From Dehalococcoidia bacterium (GTDB taxonomy: Bacteria; Chloroflexota; Dehalococcoidia; UBA2985), in the NCBI GenBank assembly GCA_030740415.1, contig JASLXI010000087.1:1-5253 (forward strand): a DNA stretch of 5,253 bases, read 5' to 3'. This document shows, in pieces, positions 1-4,999 of the stretch. Position 1 is the stretch's first letter. Each line of letters begins with the position of its first letter. Under the pieces are notes generated by a model. The model saw only the letters and a program-made list of their open reading frames with translations. It did not search any database and was not told where the DNA came from. The position numbers and the translations under genes are program-made.

Positions 1-1
1 G

Positions 2-88
2 GGGTATCGTATGCCAGAGCCCACCCGGTTGGCACACCTAGCTGCTGCGGGTCGCATTCCTCCAAGGGGAGCCGCCGGGAATCTCTAA
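2..88 (+). CDS. nfi: Endonuclease V (deoxyinosine 3' endonuclease), C-terminal end only
   Basis: Only the last 28 codons are present; the gene begins left of the window. The visible peptide starts GYRMPEPTRLAH and ends at TAA (86-88). From family knowledge, the GYR-L/M-PEPTR stretch close to the C-terminus is characteristic of bacterial endonuclease V; the E. coli protein carries GYRLPEPTRWAD at the same place, followed by a short variable tail, as here. Endonuclease V nicks DNA one nucleotide 3' of deaminated adenine (hypoxanthine) to start alternative excision repair, using a Mg-dependent RNase-H-like fold. The catalytic residues lie outside the window, so activity cannot be judged. It is co-directional with prfB, 55 bp upstream, and the two could share a transcript. 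The identification rests on about 12 residues, but the motif is distinctive. Confidence 0.82.
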   Translation, partial: GYRMPEPTRLAHLAAAGRIPPRGAAGNL

Positions 89-93
89 CTCTC

Positions 94-117
94 AGCGGGC
101 GTTGTAAGAACGCCGCT
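94..117 (+). other. GC-rich hairpin between nfi and prfB
   Basis: Arm AGCGGGCGTT (94-103) pairs with AACGCCGCT (109-117) around the loop GTAAG, leaving one bulged G. This gives a 9-bp, mostly GC stem. No T-run follows (the next bases are ACAATC), so it does not look like a standard intrinsic terminator for nfi. It lies 26 nt before the prfB start and could stabilise the nfi transcript end or act in the prfB leader; its function is inference. Confidence 0.45.
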
Positions 118-122
118 ACAAT
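117..122 (+). promoter_or_regulatory. Possible -10 element for prfB
   Basis: TACAAT matches the sigma70 -10 consensus at five of six positions and lies 21 bp before the prfB ATG. No convincing -35 box sits 16-18 bp upstream, because that position is inside the hairpin. The element also overlaps the last base of the hairpin. This is a weak call; prfB may instead be transcribed from upstream of nfi. Confidence 0.22.
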
Positions 123-143
123 CGATAAGGACGGTATCTAGTA

Positions 144-1242
144 ATGCAAGAGCTTAAGGGCCGCACACAGAACCTGAACGAGCGTATCTTTCAAATGATG
201 GTGCGGCTTTGACGTCCCGGGCAAAGAAATAGAGGCGGCTCGACTGGAAGCTGAGGCCGGACGTCCCCAGTTCTGGGACGATTCGCAAGCTGCTCAGGCG
301 GCTATGATCCAGTTGGCAGAACTGAAGCAGGTAGCAGATGCCTGGAGAACACTGGAGTCCCGTGCTTCCTCAGCCCATGAGCTACTGGCATTGGCCTTGG
401 AGGAAGGCGATACCTCTCTGGAGGAGACCCTGTACCAGGAGGTGGAAGCCCTGTCCAGAGAGCTAGACGCTCGTGAATTTCAGCTTATTCTCTCTGGTGA
501 GTATGACACCCGTGATGCAATCCTGGCCATTCACGCGGGCGCTGGCGGAACGGAGTCCCAGGACTGGGCGCAGATGCTCCTGCGAATGTACCTGCGATGG
601 GCGGAACGCGAAGGCTATAGCAGCCGTGTCCTTGACATGTCGCCAGGAGATGAGGCAGGGATCAAGAGCGCGTTCATCAACATAGAGGGTAAGTACGCCT
701 ACGGGTATCTAAAGGCTGACCGGGGCGTGCACCGACTGGTCCGCCTTTCGCCCTTCGATTCTGCCCACATGAGACACACCTCCTTCGCCCTAGTGGAGGT
801 GCTGCCGGAGGCCGAAGAGCAGGGGGATATTACCATCAACCCTGATGACCTGCGCATCGATGTCTTCAGGGCCAGTGGCCACGGTGGACAGGCGGTCCAG
901 AAGAACGCGACGGCGGTGCGGATAACACATCAGCCGTCTGGAATCGTAGTGACTTGTCAGAACGAACGTTCCCAGTTTCAGAACAAGGAGTACGCTATGA
1001 AGGTCCTGCGAGCGCGCCTCATGGAACTGGAACTGAAGCGCCGTTCGGAGGAACAGGCTAAATTAAGAGGTGAGCACGTAGCCGCCGAGTGGGGAAACCA
1101 GATAAGGAGCTACGTCCTGCATCCCTACAAGATGGTGAAGGACCACCGCAGCGGCTATGAGACCTCGGACACCACAGCTGTCCTGGATGGGGACTTGAAC
1201 TCTTTGCTGGAAACATACCTGCTGTCCACCGTGGGGAAGTAG
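144..1242 (+). CDS. prfB: Peptide chain release factor 2 (RF2), expressed through a programmed +1 frameshift
   Basis: RF2 reads UGA and UAA at the ribosomal A site and triggers release of the finished protein. Translation starts at ATG 144 (AAGGA at 127-131 is a distant SD; an in-frame TAA at 126 closes the frame upstream). The zero frame gives 22 codons, ending MMVRL, then TGA at 210-212. Skipping one base and resuming at GAC 211 continues as DVPGKEIEAARL and stays open to TAG 1240-1242. The spliced product is 365 aa, the same length as E. coli RF2. The N-terminal part is helical. The stop-codon-reading tripeptide SPF is at residues 202-204, within VRLSPFDSAHMRHTSF, and marks RF2 rather than RF1 (PxT). 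The catalytic GGQ is at 247-249. The residue matching E. coli position 246 is Ala (A243), the common bacterial form. After GGQ the text is AVQKNATAVRITH, with Gln where HVN is usual in many RF2s. An in-frame ATG at 304 is not the true start, since starting there would lose conserved N-terminal sequence. Confidence 0.96.
200..213 (+). promoter_or_regulatory. prfB programmed +1 ribosomal frameshift site
   Basis: The site reads GGTG-CGG-CTT-TGA-C. CTT (207-209) is the slippery Leu codon, TGA (210-212) the in-frame stop and C213 the weak-termination context base; the whole CTTTGAC heptamer matches the classic prfB site. The bases before it, GATGGTG (197-203), fit the anti-SD complement GAGGTG region with one mismatch and end exactly 3 nt before CTT, the short spacing known to favour +1 slippage. 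When RF2 is scarce the ribosome pauses at UGA, peptidyl-tRNA-Leu slips from CUU to UUU and GAC is read next, so RF2 controls its own synthesis. The internal SD is weaker than the E. coli AGGGGG. Confidence 0.94.
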
Positions 1243-1278
1243 GGGTAGAATCTTCTAACCAAAGTAGCCCTACCTTTT
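1239..1278 (+). terminator. Probable terminator of prfB in the convergent gap
   Basis: GTAGGG (1239-1244) pairs perfectly with CCCTAC (1268-1273), followed by C and TTTT (1275-1278). The loop contains a smaller self-complementary stretch (TAGAA / TTCTA, 1246-1257), so the fold may be branched. The outer stem includes the prfB stop codon on one arm and the stop of the opposing phosphatidyltransferase gene on the other. The T-run is on the prfB side, so it should act mainly in the plus direction. The stem is short and the loop long, so strength is uncertain. Confidence 0.4.
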
Positions 1279-1878
1279 GGAAAGCTCATTCTGGACGTGC
1301 CAGAAGCGATGAAGGGCCGTGAGGAAGGAGAATGCTGCGATGACCACTAGGGCTACAAATACCTGGCCTGTCAAGAGACCCATGGCCAGGACCAACACTC
1401 TCTCGGGCCGGGTCATCACTCCTACATTACAGTCCACCCCCAGGCCTTCTCCCCTGGCCCTCAGGTAGCTCACCATGAAGGAGCTAATGAGGGCCAGGAA
1501 TATCAGCAGTACCTCAGAGATAGAGCGAGGGCTGAGATAGAACCACACAAGTCCAAGGAAGATTGTCGCCTCGGAGATGCGATCTGCGGTTGAGTCCAGC
1601 AGAGCACCGATGGCGGTTGCCCTGCCTTGAAGCCGTGCCAGGGACCCATCGGCCAGGTCAAGGGCACTTGCTAGAACGAGAAGGGCTCCCCCTGGGACAA
1701 ACTGTCCAACGCTGAGAAGGTAGGCGGTAGCTCCACTGAGAAGAATCCCTAACACCGTCAGTTGATTGGGAGAGATGCCCACTCTTTGCAGCAGACGCGC
1801 AACATGCCTCTCCACGTAACGGGACGAAACATTACGTACCTGCGTCCGATACTCTTGCCACGAAGGCATAATGATCAA
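1270..1878 (-). CDS. pgsA: CDP-alcohol phosphatidyltransferase, probable phosphatidylinositol phosphate synthase
   Basis: This is an integral membrane enzyme of 202 aa. It carries the full family motif D-x2-DG-x2-AR-x8-G-x3-D-x3-D: D74, D77-G78, A81-R82, G91, D95 and D99. These acidic residues bind the metals and the CDP-alcohol. Hydrophobic stretches lie near 40-75, 102-115, 121-138 and 160-186, consistent with the usual six-helix fold. The segment SYLRARGE (137-144) followed by RPER (157-160) resembles the KARAE...RPER region of actinobacterial PgsA1, which contacts inositol phosphate. That, and the neighbouring ino1 and PimA-like genes, argue for making phosphatidylinositol phosphate from CDP-diacylglycerol and inositol phosphate rather than phosphatidylglycerol phosphate. 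The TTG start (1878-1876) overlaps the upstream TGA as TTGA and has GGGAG about 9 nt before it, suggesting translational coupling. ATG at 1869 is an alternative start but sits too far from the SD. The substrate is inferred. Confidence 0.87.
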   Translation of the reverse strand: MIIMPSWQEYRTQVRNVSSRYVERHVARLLQRVGISPNQLTVLGILLSGATAYLLSVGQFVPGGALLVLASALDLADGSLARLQGRATAIGALLDSTADRISEATIFLGLVWFYLSPRSISEVLLIFLALISSFMVSYLRARGEGLGVDCNVGVMTRPERVLVLAMGLLTGQVFVALVVIAAFSFLTALHRFWHVQNELSKR

Positions 1879-3041
1879 GGCAGGACACTCCCTCTCTGCT
1901 GCTCCAAGGTATCGATATAAGAAGTGGCGCTGCTTTGGTTCAGTAGCAACGTGTAGTACTCTATTATCTGAGTTGTTACCCTCGCCCAGTCATATCTGGG
2001 AGCTTTTTGGCTTCCCATACTGCCCATCTCCTCTCTGAGCGCGGCGTCGTCCAAGAGGGTCTCCAGGGATGACTCTAAGGCCTCTTCATCCTTGGGTGGA
2101 ACAAGTAGGCCCTCTTCCCCGTGTGACATCACCGATGAGTACCCCTCTATGCTCGTGGCCACGATCGGCTTACCAGCGGCCATCGCCTCCAGCAGAACAA
2201 TGCCGAAGCTCTCCTTTCCAGTGGCAGGTGCGCAAAATATGTCCGCAGCCTGATAGTAGCGGGGGAGGTCTTCGTAGGACACACCGCCCACTAACACGAC
2301 ATCCTCAATGTTCCGTTCAGCGATGAAGCGGTAGACCTCCGGTTCGGGATTGCCCGGGCCCACCACTATGAGTCGTGTGTTGGGATGACTCCACTTGAGC
2401 CTACTATACGCTCCCAGGAGATATCGCAGCCCTTTACGCTTCTCCAAGCGTCCCACAAACAGGATATTCAGCTTGCCGTCCTGAAATTCTCGGATGGGGC
2501 GAGCGGGCTTGGAGAAGCGGTCGACCTCTATCCCGTTGGGGATGACCCTATAATCGCCGGGAAAGTGACGACTCACAAAGCCCAACGCGGGATTGGATAC
2601 GGCGATACGACCATCCAGCTTGTCGTGCCATCTTCTCAGGAGGTACTTGCTCAACCAGTATACGCGTCCGCTGCCATGAAAGGCGTGGAAGGTCCCCACG
2701 TTTACCGATTGGGAGAGATGCAGAATGAACAGCGGTAGGATAGGAGCTAGAGGCTCGTGGAGGTGTATGACATCGAAGCTCTCCTCTTTCAAGAGCCTCT
2801 TAATACGGGGCTCCAGCCATACAGACAGGGAGATGCGGGCCGTGGAGCCGCCTGTGGGCACTGGGACAGACCTACCCAGGCGTATGAAGCCCTTGTCCAG
2901 GATGGTTGGAGGGCTGGAGAGAGGCGCAATTACCTTGATCTCATGCCCAGCCCTGATGAGGTGCTGGCTCAGGTGGAATATGTGAGCCATCACGCCACCG
3001 GGATAGGCATAATCGTAGGGGGAGACCAGGCCGATCTTCAT
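1875..3041 (-). CDS. pimA: GT4-family glycosyltransferase, PimA-like phosphatidylinositol mannosyltransferase
   Basis: This 388-aa protein has the two Rossmann domains of a GT-B retaining glycosyltransferase. The N-terminus reads PYDYAYPGGVMAH, with the GGV loop at 15-17, like PimA's PYSFDVPGGV. TFHAF (117-121) holds H119, matching the active-site His of PimA. FVGRLEKRKG (195-204) supplies R198 and K203 for the sugar-nucleotide phosphates, and ESFGIVLLE (277-285) is the GT4 E-x7-E signature. The late segment RYDWARVTTQIIEYY (349-363) also mirrors PimA. PimA transfers the first mannose from GDP-mannose to phosphatidylinositol at the inner membrane face. I infer that role from whole-length resemblance and from the flanking ino1 and phosphatidyltransferase genes; a different inositol-lipid acceptor or donor sugar is possible. 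No membrane segment is evident. The ATG start at 3041 has AAAGGGG 8 nt upstream. It lies 34 bp after ino1 and overlaps the next gene by 3 nt. PatA-like acyltransferase and later Pim enzymes are absent from the window. Confidence 0.85.
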   Translation of the reverse strand: MKIGLVSPYDYAYPGGVMAHIFHLSQHLIRAGHEIKVIAPLSSPPTILDKGFIRLGRSVPVPTGGSTARISLSVWLEPRIKRLLKEESFDVIHLHEPLAPILPLFILHLSQSVNVGTFHAFHGSGRVYWLSKYLLRRWHDKLDGRIAVSNPALGFVSRHFPGDYRVIPNGIEVDRFSKPARPIREFQDGKLNILFVGRLEKRKGLRYLLGAYSRLKWSHPNTRLIVVGPGNPEPEVYRFIAERNIEDVVLVGGVSYEDLPRYYQAADIFCAPATGKESFGIVLLEAMAAGKPIVATSIEGYSSVMSHGEEGLLVPPKDEEALESSLETLLDDAALREEMGSMGSQKAPRYDWARVTTQIIEYYTLLLNQSSATSYIDTLEQQRGSVLP

Positions 3042-3075
3042 TCAACAATCCCCTTTGCCTATGGCGCAGAAGTAT

Positions 3076-4146
3076 CTAGTTCCCGTCTATAAAACTCTCC
3101 AACATTTCTCTCGCCTCGTCATCGGTGTACTGAATGGGGGGAGACTTCATGAAGTAGGCCGCCGGCCCCTCCAGGGTACCGCTGATGCCCCGGTCCAGGG
3201 CAAGTTTGCAGCACCGAATGGCGTCTACCACCACACCCGCTGAGTTTGGGCTGTCCCAGACCTCCAGCTTGAGTTCCAGGTTTATAGGTACGTCGCCAAA
3301 GGTGCGTCCCTCCATACGTATGTGACACCACTTACGGTCTTCTAGCCAAGGCACATAGTCGCTGGGACCGACATGTACATTGTCAGATCCAAGGTCGTAA
3401 TCAAGCTGAGAGGTTACGGCGTTGGTCTTGGATATCTTCTTGGACTCCAGGCGCGTTCTCTCAAGCATATTGTAGAAGTCGGTGTTGCCTCCAAAGTTGA
3501 GCTGATATGTCCTCTCCAGCTTGATCCCTCTTTCCCTCATAAGGCGGGTTAGAACCCTGTGAACAATGGTGGCTCCAAACTGAGATTTAATGTCGTCGCC
3601 GATGATGGGTAGGCCCTTCTCTTCAAACCGCTTCTGCCAGTAGTTCTCTCTGCCAATGAACACTGGTATGCAGTTGATAAAGCCGCAACCGGCGGCCAGC
3701 ACTTGCTCCACGTACCACTTGGTGGCATCCTCGCTTCCCACTGGGAGGTAGTTGATTACAACGTCGACCTCCCTCTCTTTGAGTATTTTGGCAATGTTTG
3801 CGGTGGAGCTTGCGTCTTTGACAATCACCTGGGACAGGTATTGCCCAAGGCCGTCGTGGGTCATACCCCTCTCGACCGGCACGTCCATAAAGGGCACGTC
3901 GGTGAACTTTGCGGTGTTGTTCGGTTGAGTAAAGATAGCCTGGGACAGGTCTTTGCCTACCTTGTTTTTATCGATGTCAAAGGCAGCAACAAAGTTAATG
4001 TCAGATATATGATAGCCGCTCAATACGGGGTGCATCAAGCCAGGAATAAAGGCGTTCTCATCGGCCTCCCAGTACTTGTGCACTCCCTGCACCAAAGAGG
4101 AGGCACAGTTACCCACCCCTATAATCGCGACGTTGATCTTCGGCAC
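3076..4146 (-). CDS. ino1: Inositol-3-phosphate synthase (myo-inositol-1-phosphate synthase)
   Basis: This cytosolic NAD-dependent enzyme isomerises glucose 6-phosphate to 1D-myo-inositol 3-phosphate, the entry step to inositol lipids. The 356-aa product is close to the 367-aa mycobacterial Ino1 and much shorter than the ~530-aa eukaryotic form. It opens with a Rossmann NAD site, GVGNCASS (10-17). [10 protein letters not shown] (131-140), [15 protein letters not shown] (183-197), [15 protein letters not shown] (216-230), [10 protein letters not shown] (232-241) and [13 protein letters not shown] (292-304) follow in order. These are the conserved blocks of the family, including the active-site lysines within them. 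The sequence is intact to the C-terminal MKSPP (333-337) and an Asp/Glu-rich end. The start is GTG (4146-4144) with GAGGTGG 6 nt upstream; no earlier start is needed. It is the first gene of a minus-strand operon with the glycosyltransferase and phosphatidyltransferase, for which it supplies the inositol phosphate. A promoter candidate is at 4215-4243. Confidence 0.96.
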   Translation of the reverse strand: MPKINVAIIGVGNCASSLVQGVHKYWEADENAFIPGLMHPVLSGYHISDINFVAAFDIDKNKVGKDLSQAIFTQPNNTAKFTDVPFMDVPVERGMTHDGLGQYLSQVIVKDASSTANIAKILKEREVDVVINYLPVGSEDATKWYVEQVLAAGCGFINCIPVFIGRENYWQKRFEEKGLPIIGDDIKSQFGATIVHRVLTRLMRERGIKLERTYQLNFGGNTDFYNMLERTRLESKKISKTNAVTSQLDYDLGSDNVHVGPSDYVPWLEDRKWCHIRMEGRTFGDVPINLELKLEVWDSPNSAGVVVDAIRCCKLALDRGISGTLEGPAAYFMKSPPIQYTDDEAREMLESFIDGN

Positions 4147-4151
4147 AGTTG

Positions 4152-4158
4152 TCCACCT
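4152..4158 (-). promoter_or_regulatory. Ribosome binding site of ino1
   Basis: On the minus strand GAGGTGG is followed by ACAACT and then GTG. The strong SD at 6-nt spacing decides the non-ATG start of ino1. Confidence 0.75.
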
Positions 4159-4186
4159 CGTGCTGTGGTATTTCTACACTTAGGCT

Positions 4187-4205
4187 AAATACAGGTCCAA
4201 ATACA
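4187..4205. repeat. Two AAATACA direct repeats just downstream of the predicted ino1 start point
   Basis: AAATACA occurs at 4187-4193 and 4199-4205, 12 bp apart start to start, in an otherwise unremarkable leader. On the transcribed strand this is TGTATTT twice. A small palindrome TTAGGCTAA (4180-4188) adjoins the first copy. They could be an operator half-site pair, but 7-bp A/T-rich repeats are weak evidence. Confidence 0.25.
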
Positions 4206-4214
4206 TCGCTGAGA

Positions 4215-4243
4215 ATCTTAGCAGGTTTCCAACGCCTTCACAA
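4215..4243 (-). promoter_or_regulatory. Probable sigma70-type promoter of the ino1 operon
   Basis: Read on the minus strand: -35 TTGTGA (4243-4238), exactly 17 bp, then -10 TAAGAT (4220-4215) preceded by TGC, an extended -10. Both hexamers match consensus at four of six positions, and the ideal spacing plus TGn strengthen the case. Predicted transcription begins near 4208, leaving an mRNA leader of about 60 nt before the GTG. There is no experimental support, and chance matches of this quality do occur. Confidence 0.45.
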
Positions 4244-4442
4244 GCTAAAGAGACTCCGTGCCAGTCCTTCGTGTTTCAACGTGAATTCAAGCCATGTCCT
4301 TATGGGTGTCGCTGGTCTCTATTGCTCCTGGGTCATGTTCTATTCTTTTCGCATCCCCAGACCCATCACTCGTCCACGGCCATTGGACACACTTGACCGT
4401 CTCATGGAACAAGTATGTAAGCGTTACGCTATCTGCCCTAGG

Positions 4443-4709
4443 TTAATCCCTTTTCCCCTCATCCTTTGAGGCTTCTTCTTCGTTAGCTTCGCCGTCCTCA
4501 GATTCGCCTGCTTCAGTGCTTGTCCTCAGACGCTTACGCTGCATCCACTCCATGCCTATGCCTAAGGCCAAGGGCAATATTCCTATGAAGCTACCCCATA
4601 GAAGCCAGCCAAGTCCCATGCCGATGACCACGCCATTCCAGAGTCCAGACCAGCGCTGGCGCTTCAAAAAGGGACCCACTATGCCATATTCAGGCCTCTG
4701 TTCCCTCAT
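4443..4709 (-). CDS. Small membrane protein with acidic C-terminal tail, function unknown
   Basis: This is an 88-aa protein I do not recognise. A basic/aromatic N-terminus (REQRPEYGIVGPFLKRQRW, residues 2-20) precedes a long hydrophobic stretch at about 24-53, rich in Gly, Trp and Leu (WNGVVIGMGLGWLLWGSF, 24-41). That is long enough for one transmembrane helix or a tight helical hairpin. MEWMQRKRLR (53-62) forms a basic stop-transfer edge, and the rest (64-88) is a charged, low-complexity tail dominated by Glu, Asp, Ser and Lys, probably disordered. The ATG at 4709 has a near-perfect SD (TAGGAGG, 5 nt before), which is the main evidence that it is translated. It points the same way as ino1 but lies 296 bp upstream, so a shared job with the inositol operon is not established. 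Confidence 0.75.
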   Translation of the reverse strand: MREQRPEYGIVGPFLKRQRWSGLWNGVVIGMGLGWLLWGSFIGILPLALGIGMEWMQRKRLRTSTEAGESEDGEANEEEASKDEGKRD

Positions 4710-4712
4710 TTG

Positions 4713-4719
4713 TTCCTCC
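4713..4719 (-). promoter_or_regulatory. Strong Shine-Dalgarno of the 88-aa membrane-protein gene
   Basis: On the minus strand TAGGAGG lies a few bases before the ATG at 4709. It is among the best SD sites in the window and fixes the start. A TATAGT -10-like hexamer lies upstream at 4742-4737, but no good -35 is spaced for it. Confidence 0.7.
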
Positions 4720-4820
4720 TAGGTGCACAGAGCATCACTATACTCCGTATTCGCCGTGATTACCACAAGCTAACGGGCTCGCGTGGTCGTTGCAGTTTGT
4801 ATCCTTCAGTCAGTACAGCT

Positions 4821-4998
4821 ACTGGTCAGGATGGCTTGCTGGCGGCGGTACTCATCTTCTTCGCTCAGAAGCGGGTGGTTAAACCAAAGATTGCCGACGA
4901 GGGTAAGGAACTGGCGAAACTTTCATTGGCTGTTGTGGTGTGTCATACTTCCCGTGACGGTAGTCCAAAGCAGTCTATACTTTGCAGAGGAGGAATGA
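4821..4998 (+). pseudogene. Possible frameshifted remnant of a small membrane-protein gene
   Basis: No intact gene fits here, but two frames hold protein-like text that would join into one product. From 4833 one frame reads GLLAAVLIFFAQKRVVKPK and continues IADEGKELAKLSLAVV, a hydrophobic helix followed by a charged loop. Around 4930-4940 the neighbouring frame takes over with CVILPVTVVQSSLYFAEEE and ends at TGA 4996-4998. That stop lies 1 nt before the start codon of the GYD gene, and the last codons contain that gene's SD, which is the spacing of real operon neighbours. No credible start or SD is visible upstream, so if real it is broken by at least one indel, or the assembly has an error. 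A chance reading of non-coding DNA remains quite possible. Confidence 0.28.
4954..4981 (+). promoter_or_regulatory. Possible promoter of the GYD gene
   Basis: GTGACG (4954-4959), a 16-bp gap and TATACT (4976-4981) resemble sigma70 boxes. The predicted start would be about 4988, which cuts into the SD at 4986-4993 and leaves only about 12 nt of leader. That makes the call doubtful; transcription may start further upstream. Confidence 0.25.
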
Positions 4999-4999
4999 G

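Larger units (their letters stand above)
4147..4442. other. About 296-bp spacer between the small membrane-protein gene and ino1
   Basis: Apart from the ino1 SD, the predicted promoter and the short repeats near the ino1 end, I see no convincing gene. Open frames exist on both strands, including an in-frame extension past the TAA of the upstream small gene, but none has an SD or protein-like composition. No clear terminator for the upstream gene is visible; the only nearby dyad, AGCG-TTA-CGCT (about 4419-4431), is short and lacks a T-run. Confidence 0.6.

Noticed and set aside
1..141. Frame 1 open from the left edge to TAG 139-141 as the upstream gene's end
   Set aside because: The adjacent frame carries the endonuclease V GYR-PEPTR tail, while this frame gives an unstructured Ser/Cys/Arg-rich text.
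304..1242. RF2 starting at the in-frame ATG 304
   Set aside because: Sequence from 144 to 303, spliced through CTTTGAC, encodes the normal RF2 N-terminus and gives the usual 365-aa length; 304 also lacks an SD.
2069..3092. Several plus-strand open frames opposite the PimA-like gene
   Set aside because: They are shadows of a clear GT4 gene; their composition follows the complementary codons and none resembles a protein family.
3703..4188. Plus-strand open frame of 161 codons opposite ino1
   Set aside because: It is fully antisense to a strongly conserved enzyme gene and has no SD or recognisable protein features.
4281..4445. In-frame continuation of the 88-aa gene past its TAA (about 50 open codons), suggesting stop readthrough
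   Set aside because: TAA is an efficient stop and the downstream text has no protein-like pattern; an open stretch of this size can occur by chance.
4149..4469. Plus-strand open frame of 106 codons from a TTG, divergent from ino1
   Set aside because: It has no SD, unconvincing composition, and overlaps the ino1 promoter/SD and the end of the 88-aa gene.
4147..4999. tRNA, small RNA, CRISPR or insertion-sequence remnants in the two larger gaps
   Set aside because: I found no T-loop consensus, cloverleaf arms, spaced repeats, terminal inverted repeats or transposase-like text by eye.
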